Assembly (NCBI GenBank): GCA_016288355.1
Contig: JAEEYY010000253.1
Span: 1-8,844, forward strand
Reading direction: 5' to 3'
Source: Synergistes sp.
GTDB taxonomy: Bacteria > Synergistota > Synergistia > Synergistales > Synergistaceae
Length of the DNA stretch: 8,844 nucleotides
Numbering within the stretch: the first letter of the stretch is position 1; each line of letters starts with the position of its first letter. This document shows, one piece after another, positions 1 through 6,956 of this stretch. The translations under genes were made by a program, and so were the position numbers. The notes beneath the pieces are model-generated. The model was not told the origin of the DNA, did no database searches, and was given only the letters and a program-made list of their open reading frames with translations.

Positions 1-1
1 C

Positions 2-2170
2 GGCTACACGACCCCGGCGCCGTGGGAATATTTTACTTCGCGGCGCGAGCTTGCCACCGAAACATATGATGTATACGGCTGTCTGATAACCCCTGACCGC
101 GTGTCGGAGGCGCTTCGGACTGTCGGAGGCGGAGCGGGCGAGGATTCGTTTATGAAGTCAAGCTTAAGCCCGGTGCAGGCAAGAAGATTCAGACTGCTGT
201 CGCTGGCTGTCAAAGCACGCAGCGGCAGCGACGGCCGCTGTGAAGCGGAACTTGAGGTGCCGGAATTTTCCGGTGCGGTGCGTCTGATGGCTGTGGCTGC
301 GACCGCCGGAGCCGAAGGCAGCTGCGCGCGCCTGGTGCAGGCAGGCGGCGATATCGTGACGGAGCTGTCACTGCCGCGCTTTGCCGCTGACGGCGACCGC
401 TTCTCTTCGTCGGCGCGCATATTCAACAACGCGGATCGTGATGTCTCCGTCAAATTCTCGCTGAAGTGCGAAAACTCGGAGGCCGAACTGAATACGGATG
501 ATAAACTCACTGCCTCGCTGAATATCAAAAAGGGCGAATCGGCCGTGATTCCTTTCAGCTTTACCGCTAAGGGAACGGGTGTGGTAAACGTTATATGCGA
601 AACAGAGACTGAAGGTTCGTCGGAAAAGATACGCCAGGTCACGGAGCTTCCCGTGCGTCCGGCTGCCCCGCGCGTTACTGAAAATCATTCGGCAGTGGTG
701 GCTCCGGGAAAATCTCTTTCATTTGATGTGCCCGACGATCCTCATAAAGCAGGTTATGCGGCGGCACGGGTGATGCTCTCCGCCGCGCCGTCGGTATCTC
801 TTTCCTCGCTTGCCGAATTCCTTATCACTTACCCGTACGGCTGCATAGAGCAGACCGTCTCCTCGGCATGGCCTCTGCTGGTCCAGCCGGAACTTGTAAA
901 AGATATCGACCCGGCGCTTGCTGATAAGGCAGCGCTTCTCAGGCGTGTCGACAAGATAGTCAGATCGCAGAATTATGACGGCGGCTTCCCGCGCTGGGGC
1001 GGGGAGGGGCGCTCATATCCGTGGGAAAGCCTGTATGCCGCGCATTTCCTCTTTGAGGCCCGCCGTATGGGCGTAAATGTTGCAAAAGAGACGCTTTCGT
1101 CTGCGGCCGACTATGTGCGGCTGCTGCTTACGGCGATGCCGGAAGGTGACAGCGACGAAGCGTGGCGGGCGGTGCTTACGCGGCGTGCATATGCCGCTTT
1201 TGTCCTTACTCTTGCCGGAGAACCGCCGCTGGGCTGGATGGAGAGCATAAGAAACCGCATAGGAGAGACGGAACCGGCAGGACGGCTGCTGCTTGCCTGT
1301 GCATATGCCGCCGCCGGGGAGAAGGGCGAAGCAAAAAAGATAATAGGGGAGAAGGGCGTTCCTATCAAAGAAATGCCGGGACGCGACGAAAATTACGGCT
1401 CGGCGCTGCGTGATGAAGCGCTCGGACTGCTTGCCTCGGTCTACATCGATCCGGCCTCACCGGACGCCGCGGCCCGCGCGGAAGCGCTTCTTAAACTTCT
1501 TGCGGATCGCGGAAGCTGCAGCACCCAGGAGGGCGGTTTTGCAGTCGCTGCGCTCGGACGCTGGATAGAGGGGCGTCCGCGTGAAGGAAAACCGGAAGGT
1601 CTGCTTGCCGGAGCCGGCGGGAAACAGGTCTCTGTCGATGAAAAACAGCGCAGTGCACAGCTTTCCGGCATCGGAAGCTATACTGTGAAAAACAGTGGTC
1701 AGGCGCAGCTCTACGCGTCATGGAGCCTGTCGTACATACCGGAAGGCAGCGTCCCCGCAAAGGATAACGGCATTTCTATACGTCAGAAGCTAATGACAAG
1801 AGGCGGCAAAGATATAACCGACAAAGTTGAACAGGGAGAGGCTGTCACAGCGGAAGTTACCGTAGCTCCCAAGGCGGGTAAACTGCGCGCGGTAGCGGCT
1901 GTCCTCCCGCTCCCGGCCGGGTTTGAGATAGAAAACCAGCGGCTCGCCGACGCCGAAACGGCTCCCGCCGGCGTACGCTGCGAAGCGCGCGACGACAGGC
2001 TGATACTTTTTATCGAGGAACTGGAAAAGCCGCTTACGTGGCGTTATTCTCTCCGCGCGGTGACTCCCGGGACGTTCACTGTCCCGCAGATATATGCCGA
2101 ATGCATGTATGACGGCGGGATCTCGAGCGTGAACGGCGGCGGCCGTATCACAGTGAATGACGGTAAATAA
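2..2170 (+). CDS. Bacterial alpha-2-macroglobulin (YfhM-like), C-terminal part, 5'-truncated by the window
   Basis: The reading frame is open from the first base to TAA at 2168-2170, giving 722 visible residues. Family members usually have about 1,600-1,900 residues, so more than half lies upstream. Residues 1-33 (with PAPWEYF and DVYGCLI) and the later VPEFSGAVRLMAVA and LPRFAADGDRF segments match the macroglobulin domains before the thioester domain. The thioester motif YPYGCIEQT has Cys281 and Gln284 (bases 842-853), so the covalent-trap chemistry appears intact. An alpha-helical toroid follows (about 285-590, with YDGGFPRWGG near 325). The end is a bMG10-type domain (about 590-719, with LPLPAGFEIEN and RAVTPGTFTVP). 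Family knowledge: these periplasmic, often lipid-anchored proteins trap host or rival proteases after bait cleavage. The lipobox, if any, would be outside the window. The gene overlaps pbpC by 14 bp, the classic pairing. The identification is firm; the target proteases are unknown. Confidence 0.93.
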   Translation, partial: GYTTPAPWEYFTSRRELATETYDVYGCLITPDRVSEALRTVGGGAGEDSFMKSSLSPVQARRFRLLSLAVKARSGSDGRCEAELEVPEFSGAVRLMAVAATAGAEGSCARLVQAGGDIVTELSLPRFAADGDRFSSSARIFNNADRDVSVKFSLKCENSEAELNTDDKLTASLNIKKGESAVIPFSFTAKGTGVVNVICETETEGSSEKIRQVTELPVRPAAPRVTENHSAVVAPGKSLSFDVPDDPHKAGYAAARVMLSAAPSVSLSSLAEFLITYPYGCIEQTVSSAWPLLVQPELVKDIDPALADKAALLRRVDKIVRSQNYDGGFPRWGGEGRSYPWESLYAAHFLFEARRMGVNVAKETLSSAADYVRLLLTAMPEGDSDEAWRAVLTRRAYAAFVLTLAGEPPLGWMESIRNRIGETEPAGRLLLACAYAAAGEKGEAKKIIGEKGVPIKEMPGRDENYGSALRDEALGLLASVYIDPASPDAAARAEALLKLLADRGSCSTQEGGFAVAALGRWIEGRPREGKPEGLLAGAGGKQVSVDEKQRSAQLSGIGSYTVKNSGQAQLYASWSLSYIPEGSVPAKDNGISIRQKLMTRGGKDITDKVEQGEAVTAEVTVAPKAGKLRAVAAVLPLPAGFEIENQRLADAETAPAGVRCEARDDRLILFIEELEKPLTWRYSLRAVTPGTFTVPQIYAECMYDGGISSVNGGGRITVNDGK

Positions 2171-4460
2171 AAAAATATCCCTGCTTTTTGAGAAGACGGC
2201 TGCAGCCTGTAAAAGATTCAGACAGCGGCCGTTTTCTCAGCGTCTGTTCTTTGTAATTATTGCTCTTATATTTGCCGCACGCGCGTTCCTCATTCTTACG
2301 TTCCCGCTGGATGCGGTCACAGCGCGTCCGGCGTCAACGGTCGTTACCGACCGGAACGGGAAATATATGCGCGGCTTTCTCTCGCCGGCAGGAGAGTGGC
2401 GTCTGCCGATACCTATTTCCGAGATGGGGGAGATCATGCCGCGTGCGGTCGTGCAGCTCGAAGACCGGCGTTTCCGGCTGCACGGAGGCATAGATCTCTT
2501 TGCGCTGCTGCGTGCCTCATATCAGAATGCTGTGCACGGCAGGGTAGTATCCGGTGCTTCTACGATAACGAGCCAGACGATACGCCTCTCTTTTGACCGT
2601 CCCAGGACCCCGGCCGCAAAGATCGTCGAGTTTATCCAGGCTGTCGCGCTGGAGTTTTTTCTTGATAAGGAACAGATACTCGAGACCTATCTGAACAACG
2701 TTCCGTTCGGCGGAAACATACGCGGCGTGGAGGCTGCGGCGCGCCTGTGGTTCGGCAAACCGGCAAGGGAACTTTCGCTGGCGGAGGCGGCGCTTCTTTC
2801 CGGCGTGCTCAGGGGACCGGCTTATTACCGTCCCGACAGGCATCCGGAACGTGCGGCAAAGCTGCGTGACAGAATAATAGATACGCTCTGCGAGCGCGGG
2901 CTGGTAAGCGAAGAAGAGGCCGGCCGCGCCAGGAAGGAACCGCTGCCGGGCAGCCGCTTCACGGCAGACGGCAGCGGTGTGCAGACAGCGTCGGCAGCGC
3001 TGCGCTTCGGAGGAGGAAGTTCCGCGGCCGACCGCTACGGACGCTTTCGCTCCACGATCGATGCCGGACTTCAAAACATGGTCGTTTCCGAACTTAAAAG
3101 GCGTCTTAATCCGGACAGCGGAATCACAGCCTGTGCCATACTGATAGAAAACGAAACGGGCTCGGTGCGCGCCTATGTCGGAAATGCCCGTGAAGGCAGC
3201 GGCAGCGACACGGCCTGGGTCGACTGTGCGCAGTCCGTACGCTCCCCGGGCTCCGCGCTGAAGCCTTTTATATACGCGCTTGCCTTTGATATGGGCAAAC
3301 GTGCTCCCGCTTCCATGCTGAGCGACGTCCCCGACGACGGCGGCGGAGACGGCGTCAGAAATTTCGACCGTCTTTACCGGGGGCCTGTTTCCGCGCGCTA
3401 CGCGCTTACCGAGTCGCTTAACGCGCCTGCGGTGGAAGTATTCCGTATGTCAGGCGCGGAAAACGTGCTGGCCTTCCTGCGTGCTTTAGGTTTTTCACGG
3501 CTGACGCGCAGCGCATCCTATTACGGTGAGAGCCTTGCTCTCGGCGGCTGCGGCGTCACGCCTGCCGAGACGGCTCGTGCCTATTCCGCGCTTGCTAGGG
3601 GTGGGAATCTGCCGCGTCTGAAATGGAATGAAGAAAGCAGGCAGGAAGAAGGCGTTCAGACCATGTCTCCCGCCGCGGCGTTTCTTACGCTCGACATACT
3701 TAAGGGTGTGCGTAATAACCTCCGCGCCTTTGCCGACGCTGAGGCGGACGGAAAAAGAATCGCGCTGAAGACAGGCACCTCCTACGGGCTGCGCGATGCG
3801 TGGTGCGCGGCGCTCACTAAAAAATATACTCTTGTAGTATGGTTCGGCGATCCCCGCGGCACCCAGCACCGCACCCTTGTGGGACTTAAGGTCGCAGCGC
3901 CTGCCGCCGCCGCGGTAATGCTCAGGATAACCGAAAAAAACGAGCCGTGGTTCGAGGCTCCTTCCAATGTCGTGAAAAAAGAGCTCTGCCCGCTGTCGGG
4001 AGCTCCGCGAAACCAGTACTGCAGCGGGGTGCGCCGTGATTATGTGATAGAAGGCGTTACCGACAACACGCCGTGCACTATGCATAAATATTCGGGCGGC
4101 AGGGCGGTGACAGCGTGGACAGAAAAGCTTGAACGCTGGCGGGCGTCGCGCGGCGGAAAGGAATACGCGAAGCTTGAGATAACATCGCCCAAGAACGGCG
4201 CGTTATACATAAAAAGAAAGGGAGCTGAGATGCTTCCGCTTTCATCTTCCGGCGGACAGGGAGAGATATTCTGGTTTGCCGACGGCGTTCTTATTGAGAA
4301 AAACGGCTCGGAGACGCCGTCCTGGAGGATGACCGCCGGCAAACATGTGATAGCCGCGGCAGACAGCTTCGGAAATTCTGCGGAGGCAGGGATAACGGTA
4401 AAGGACCCCGCACGGGGGGCTGCCGAAAGCCTGCCTCTTCTTGAGGAAGAGCCGCGGTAA
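2157..4460 (+). CDS. pbpC: Penicillin-binding protein 1C (bifunctional glycosyltransferase/transpeptidase)
   Basis: The 767-residue product is close to E. coli PBP1C in length. A short basic cytoplasmic N-terminus precedes one membrane anchor (about 30-50). The GT51 glycosyltransferase domain (about 60-240) has catalytic Glu102 in LEDRRFRLHGGID, GASTITSQ at 133-140 and the ETYLNNVPFGG block at 176-186. The transpeptidase domain has all three active-site motifs: SALK (Ser366/Lys369), SLN (420-422) and KTG (538-540). A PBP1C-type cysteine segment follows (Cys611, Cys622, Cys640, His643). The end (about 670-755) looks like a BiPBP_C immunoglobulin-like domain. The protein should polymerise and cross-link peptidoglycan at the outer face of the inner membrane; in vivo PBP1C is thought to act in repair. 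An in-frame TGA directly precedes ATG 2157, so no earlier start is possible. No clear Shine-Dalgarno sequence is visible and the gene overlaps the macroglobulin gene, so translational coupling is likely. Confidence 0.95.
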   Translation: MTVNKKISLLFEKTAAACKRFRQRPFSQRLFFVIIALIFAARAFLILTFPLDAVTARPASTVVTDRNGKYMRGFLSPAGEWRLPIPISEMGEIMPRAVVQLEDRRFRLHGGIDLFALLRASYQNAVHGRVVSGASTITSQTIRLSFDRPRTPAAKIVEFIQAVALEFFLDKEQILETYLNNVPFGGNIRGVEAAARLWFGKPARELSLAEAALLSGVLRGPAYYRPDRHPERAAKLRDRIIDTLCERGLVSEEEAGRARKEPLPGSRFTADGSGVQTASAALRFGGGSSAADRYGRFRSTIDAGLQNMVVSELKRRLNPDSGITACAILIENETGSVRAYVGNAREGSGSDTAWVDCAQSVRSPGSALKPFIYALAFDMGKRAPASMLSDVPDDGGGDGVRNFDRLYRGPVSARYALTESLNAPAVEVFRMSGAENVLAFLRALGFSRLTRSASYYGESLALGGCGVTPAETARAYSALARGGNLPRLKWNEESRQEEGVQTMSPAAAFLTLDILKGVRNNLRAFADAEADGKRIALKTGTSYGLRDAWCAALTKKYTLVVWFGDPRGTQHRTLVGLKVAAPAAAAVMLRITEKNEPWFEAPSNVVKKELCPLSGAPRNQYCSGVRRDYVIEGVTDNTPCTMHKYSGGRAVTAWTEKLERWRASRGGKEYAKLEITSPKNGALYIKRKGAEMLPLSSSGGQGEIFWFADGVLIEKNGSETPSWRMTAGKHVIAAADSFGNSAEAGITVKDPARGAAESLPLLEEEPR

Positions 4461-4470
4461 AAGGTATAAT
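4442..4470 (+). promoter_or_regulatory. Possible sigma70-type promoter for the CGGC gene
   Basis: A perfect TATAAT at 4465-4470 lies 18 bp after TTGAGG (4441-4446), which matches four of six bases of the -35 consensus. Transcription would start near 4477, giving a leader of about 28 bases. The -35 element lies inside the last codons of pbpC, so the CGGC gene could be read both from the upstream operon and from here. The -10 is convincing and the -35 is moderate. Confidence 0.5.
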
Positions 4471-4490
4471 AAAAACACTTATTAAACGAC

Positions 4491-4496
4491 AGGAGG
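4491..4496 (+). promoter_or_regulatory. Ribosome binding site of the CGGC gene
   Basis: AGGAGG is a full consensus Shine-Dalgarno sequence. GTG at 4499 is only 2 bases downstream, too close for normal initiation. GTG at 4505 is 8 bases away, the usual distance, so the site decides the start in favour of 4505. Confidence 0.75.
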
Positions 4497-4504
4497 CGGT
4501 GCTG

Positions 4505-4924
4505 GTGGCAATAAAATATGTTCTTATCATACAGTGTGACAAAGCGCGTGAAAGATGCAGCGGTTTTGCATGTACGGACAGTTTCTACAACCGTGAGGGC
4601 TTTTTTAAGGACCGCGGCTATGAGCACGGGGTGCGATACCTTGCTCTGACCTGCGGCGGCTGCTGCGGCACAGGGCTTGCGATGAAACTTGAGCATTTTT
4701 CAAAGAAGCTGCTGAAAAAGACCGGGATAAAAAAAGACGAGGTCGCCGTGCATCTTTCTTCCTGCATGGTCACCGACAACTATCATCATGACCGCTGCCC
4801 GAATTTAGGGCATATAAAAAATATCGTCAGCAAAAAAGGCTACGTCAACGTCACTGAAGGCACATACCTCAGCGCGAACTCGGAAAAGAAAAGAGCCGCC
4901 GGGATATATAAGCAGTACGACTGA
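4505..4924 (+). CDS. CGGC-domain protein, putative metal-binding, function unknown
   Basis: The 139-residue product begins with a short beta-strand-like stretch (KYVLIIQC) and has no signal peptide or membrane segment, so it should be cytoplasmic. It has eight cysteines: 11, 18, 23, 50, 53, 54, 87 and 98. The signature TCGGCCG lies at 49-55. The later SSCMVTDNYHHDRCPNLGHI segment (85-104) adds Cys87, Cys98, His94, His95 and His103. This arrangement fits the CGGC family (Pfam CGGC, COG5561), described as putative metal-binding; no reaction is established for it. The gene begins 44 bp after pbpC and could be part of that transcript or use the promoter at 4442-4470. GTG 4505 was chosen for ribosome-site spacing; GTG 4499 would add two residues. 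Family assignment is fairly sure, while any link to peptidoglycan or redox work is only inference from position. Confidence 0.85.
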   Translation: MAIKYVLIIQCDKARERCSGFACTDSFYNREGFFKDRGYEHGVRYLALTCGGCCGTGLAMKLEHFSKKLLKKTGIKKDEVAVHLSSCMVTDNYHHDRCPNLGHIKNIVSKKGYVNVTEGTYLSANSEKKRAAGIYKQYD

Positions 4925-4971
4925 CGGAAGCCTGAGGGCAGAAAGTCCGCGCCCCGAGACCGCTGCATAAT

Positions 4972-4998
4972 AAAAAGCGCCTGTAAGGGCGCTTTTTT
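4972..4998. terminator. Bidirectional intrinsic terminator between convergent genes
   Basis: The arms AAAAAGCGCC (4972-4981) and GGCGCTTTTT (4988-4997) pair around a 6-base loop. A T-run follows on the plus strand and the A-run gives a T-run on the minus strand. The hairpin can therefore end both the CGGC transcript (gene stop at 4924) and the convergent CotH transcript (gene stop at 5040). A second T-run (5003-5008) may help the plus-strand direction. Confidence 0.88.
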
Positions 4999-5039
4999 CT
5001 GCTTTTTTATTCGGTATGCCGCTCTGTTTCTGCAGCGTC

Positions 5040-6482
5040 TTATTGCTCTATGGTCCCCATATCCCGGACGCAGAGAGCCGAACCGTCTACGCGCTCCGAT
5101 GCTTTTTGTCCCCGGCTTGACGACGAAAGCTTTCCTTCAAGCTGAAGCCGGATGCTCTTTGCGCGCAGCAGGCAGAACTCTCTTATCGTGCGGTATGCGG
5201 TCTTAAATTCTTCCGCGGTATAGAACGCTGTAGGGTCTTTTTCAACATACGGCAGCAGCATTTGATAAAGGGCGTCGATCTCCCGGCAGAATTCACCCGA
5301 CTCGAAGTAACTGCCGACGATCGCGTCAAAAACGTCATGGTACGCTTTCAGATATCTGCTGCCCGAAACGATCCACTTCCACATCGGACGGGCGTCTGCC
5401 GTTGTGTCGGAAAGCGGTGTATCGATGCCGCTGTTGAGCAGTTCCGTCGCGTCGGAAGTCACGGTCCCTCTTTCTGCTCCGCCTCCGAAAGCCTGGTTGT
5501 AGTCCCAGGGAAACATGGATAGGATCCCGTTGTTTTCGTACAGATAGTAGTTGTGCAGCATAATACCGGTGTAGCTGTCGTAATTCAGTACGAAGTTGTG
5601 AGCCGCGAAGTAGCGTATGACCTCATCAGTATCAACGCACAGATCTGCTTTGCCCCCCGACAGGAGCTTCAGTGCGGCAATGACCCTCTGCCTGTCCTCT
5701 TTATCCGCTTTAGTTTCGGCATTGTCAAAAATGTCGGAGTAGCTGTCGATATTATCATCAGTGTATACAAGGTCGGCGCCTCTGTGGGCAGGATACGAAA
5801 CTGTGTTTCCAGGCTGTTTTTCATTATGGGCCGGCAGGTCTTTTGCTTCAGGTTTGTACAGCATGCCTGGCCCCTTGCTTGTTCTCTCAAGGAATGAGGG
5901 GCCGATATCTTCCACAGCAAGATAGAGCCCGTGATCCCTTCCGTTGATCGTAAGCCATACGTAGCTGCAAAGCGGGGCCGGCACCTGTGTCCTGCGGAAT
6001 ATCCCATAGCTGAGATAGTCTTTCATACTGGTGGCGTCTGCCGTGTTATTGTTCAGGAGCAGATCGCAAAGACCGTAATAGCTCTGATCTCTGTTATATT
6101 TGTCGAAGACGACTTTGAAGCTGTAGCGGATGCTCTTCGTGTCGTCTGCTACGGAACGGAGGCTGTAGCGCCCCTTGGTCGAGAATGAGACGTCTTTAAA
6201 GCGTTCACCGTCTATCGTGACGCTTACGCGGAATTTTTTCTTCGCGAGGGGGTCTTTAAGCAGCTTTGCCCAGTCTTTTCCGGATATCGCTATATCTACG
6301 GCATGGACGTGACTGCTGTCAAAGAGCCTGTTCTCATATCCGGTCAGGGAGCTTTTTGCTGACGTATTTCGGAGATTTACGCCGCTGCCGGACGTGCCGT
6401 GTGCGCCCGCGCAGCCGCAGACTGCGGAGAAGAAGATCAGAAGAGCCGCTGTAAGCAGCAGGGACGCGCGTATTCCTTTCAT
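5040..6482 (-). CDS. CotH kinase family protein, predicted lipoprotein
   Basis: The 480-residue product starts with a lipoprotein-like signal: basic MKGIRAS, a hydrophobic core to about residue 20, then VCGC with Cys24 as likely lipid site (Cys22 is the alternative). The rest matches the CotH family, atypical secreted kinases known from Bacillus spore coats. Visible hallmarks are KGRYS (103-107), the SFKVVFDKY block with Lys123, LLLNNNTADATSMKDYLSYG (141-160), GLYLAVEDI (185-193), and MFPWDYNQAFGG (323-334). By analogy Asp302 and Asn311 are candidate catalytic-loop residues and Asp327 of PWD a candidate metal ligand; this is not proved. A SSSS run lies at 453-456. ATG 6482 follows AAGGGG (6491-6496) by 8 bases and puts the signal at the N-terminus. 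An ATG at 6563 would bury the signal and lacks a ribosome site. The gene stands alone. Its substrate is unknown; other CotH-fold proteins may not be kinases. Confidence 0.87.
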   Translation of the reverse strand: MKGIRASLLLTAALLIFFSAVCGCAGAHGTSGSGVNLRNTSAKSSLTGYENRLFDSSHVHAVDIAISGKDWAKLLKDPLAKKKFRVSVTIDGERFKDVSFSTKGRYSLRSVADDTKSIRYSFKVVFDKYNRDQSYYGLCDLLLNNNTADATSMKDYLSYGIFRRTQVPAPLCSYVWLTINGRDHGLYLAVEDIGPSFLERTSKGPGMLYKPEAKDLPAHNEKQPGNTVSYPAHRGADLVYTDDNIDSYSDIFDNAETKADKEDRQRVIAALKLLSGGKADLCVDTDEVIRYFAAHNFVLNYDSYTGIMLHNYYLYENNGILSMFPWDYNQAFGGGAERGTVTSDATELLNSGIDTPLSDTTADARPMWKWIVSGSRYLKAYHDVFDAIVGSYFESGEFCREIDALYQMLLPYVEKDPTAFYTAEEFKTAYRTIREFCLLRAKSIRLQLEGKLSSSSRGQKASERVDGSALCVRDMGTIEQ

Positions 6483-6601
6483 GACCGGTTCCCCTTTTTT
6501 GAGATCTGAAGACCGGGCGCCGTCCGTATTCGGGCATGGCTGCGGGCGTGACGCCGGCCACATTTTATAACAGCTGTGTTCATACCGCTTCGCGTTTTAA
6601 C

Positions 6602-6607
6602 ATTATA
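6602..6607 (-). promoter_or_regulatory. Possible -10 box of the CotH gene
   Basis: On the minus strand the bases read TATAAT. Transcription would start near 6595 and give a leader of about 110 bases before ATG 6482. No good -35 hexamer sits at 16-18 bp upstream. A second TATAAT at 6619-6624 is an alternative, also without a clear -35. The assignment is therefore weak. Confidence 0.35.
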
Positions 6608-6754
6608 CTTTCCCTAATATTATATATGTTGATATGGCGGAATTTCGACGCGAAGGGTCGATATGAATTGCTGTTTATTTTCTCAAATCCATGAATAAAC
6701 GATATCACGGTCAAAAAACTCAGCCGAATTTCTGCCCAAAAACCGGATATTAGC

Positions 6755-6786
6755 AAAAATTTGCCTCTGATGTGTAAAAATTTGCC
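6755..6786. repeat. Two-copy 11-bp direct repeat, possible operator pair
   Basis: AAAAATTTGCC occurs exactly at 6755-6765 and 6776-6786, with starts 21 bp apart, which is two helical turns. The first copy lies in GCAAAaaTTTGC (6753-6764), an inverted repeat with 5-bp arms. The pair lies 63-94 bp upstream of the likely -10 box of the symporter, a normal place for an activator site. AT-rich context raises the chance of coincidence, but the terminal TTTGCC is shared as well. Confidence 0.45.
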
Positions 6787-6823
6787 GATTTTATTAATTT
6801 TTGTTCGAAATTTTCTGTTTTAG

Positions 6824-6854
6824 CTGACATTTAAACGTAATGTTGTGATATAAT
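6824..6854 (+). promoter_or_regulatory. Likely promoter of the symporter gene, extended -10 type
   Basis: TATAAT at 6849-6854 is preceded by TG at 6846-6847, giving an extended -10 element. CTGACA (6824-6829) matches five of six -35 bases, but the spacer is 19 bp, longer than optimal; the extended -10 could compensate. Transcription would start near 6861, leaving a leader of about 96 bases. Confidence 0.55.
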
Positions 6855-6940
6855 CCGACGGAGTAGCGTATTTGTGCTGCGACAAAGCCGCGTATGTCAG
6901 GATACCCGGCTATATATATAAAAACTTTTACCCGTATTAC

Positions 6941-6949
6941 GGAAGGAGA
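6941..6949 (+). promoter_or_regulatory. Ribosome binding site deciding the symporter start
   Basis: GGAAGGAGA contains the AGGAG core at 6944-6948 and lies 8 bases before ATG 6957. The in-frame ATG at 6894 has no such site and would add 21 polar residues ahead of the family's normal N-terminus, so 6957 is preferred. Confidence 0.8.
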
Positions 6950-6956
6950 GTTTTTA

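Larger units (their letters stand above)
6483..6956. other. Divergent intergenic region between the CotH and symporter genes
   Basis: This stretch of about 470 bp holds no convincing gene. Bases 6483-6560 are GC-rich and would form the CotH leader; GGCGtgaCGCC (6545-6555) is a small hairpin there. From about 6600 to 6855 the sequence becomes strongly AT-rich, in contrast to the genes on both sides. It contains TATAAT-like boxes on the minus strand (6602-6607, 6619-6624), a plus-strand extended -10 box (6846-6854) and a two-copy AAAAATTTGCC repeat. Bases 6861-6956 would be the symporter leader, in which I recognise no riboswitch. Confidence 0.7.

Noticed and set aside
4..642. Long minus-strand open frame (212 codons) opposite the macroglobulin gene
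   Set aside because: It lies fully antisense to a strongly supported gene, its product resembles no family, and GC-rich codon use of the plus strand explains the lack of stops.
4040..4696. Minus-strand open frame (218 codons) across the end of pbpC and the CGGC gene
   Set aside because: It overlaps two well-supported plus-strand genes and their promoter region, and shows no recognisable domain or start signal.
4929..4962. Short string with GAAAGTCCG and AGACCGC resembling pieces of RNase P RNA
   Set aside because: The spacer between the gene end and the terminator is under 50 bases, far too short for RNase P RNA, and the needed core pairing is absent.
5040..6482. Idea that the CotH gene, symporter and PepSY gene form one operon-like system
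   Set aside because: They have opposite strands or are split by strong terminators and separate promoters, so a joint unit is not supported by the sequence.
6483..6563. Upstream ATG at 6563 as CotH start (507-residue form)
   Set aside because: It has no ribosome site and would place 27 polar residues before the lipoprotein signal; ATG 6482 has both a ribosome site and a proper signal position.
6588..6655. 8-bp inverted repeat CTTCGCGT / ACGCGAAG flanking the possible CotH -10 boxes
   Set aside because: The arms are 52 bases apart, the flanks agree only with a gap, and an 8-bp match is not unlikely in a spacer of this size.
6894..6956. Upstream ATG at 6894 as symporter start
   Set aside because: No ribosome site precedes it, whereas ATG 6957 has AGGAG at the ideal distance and matches the family's N-terminal length.
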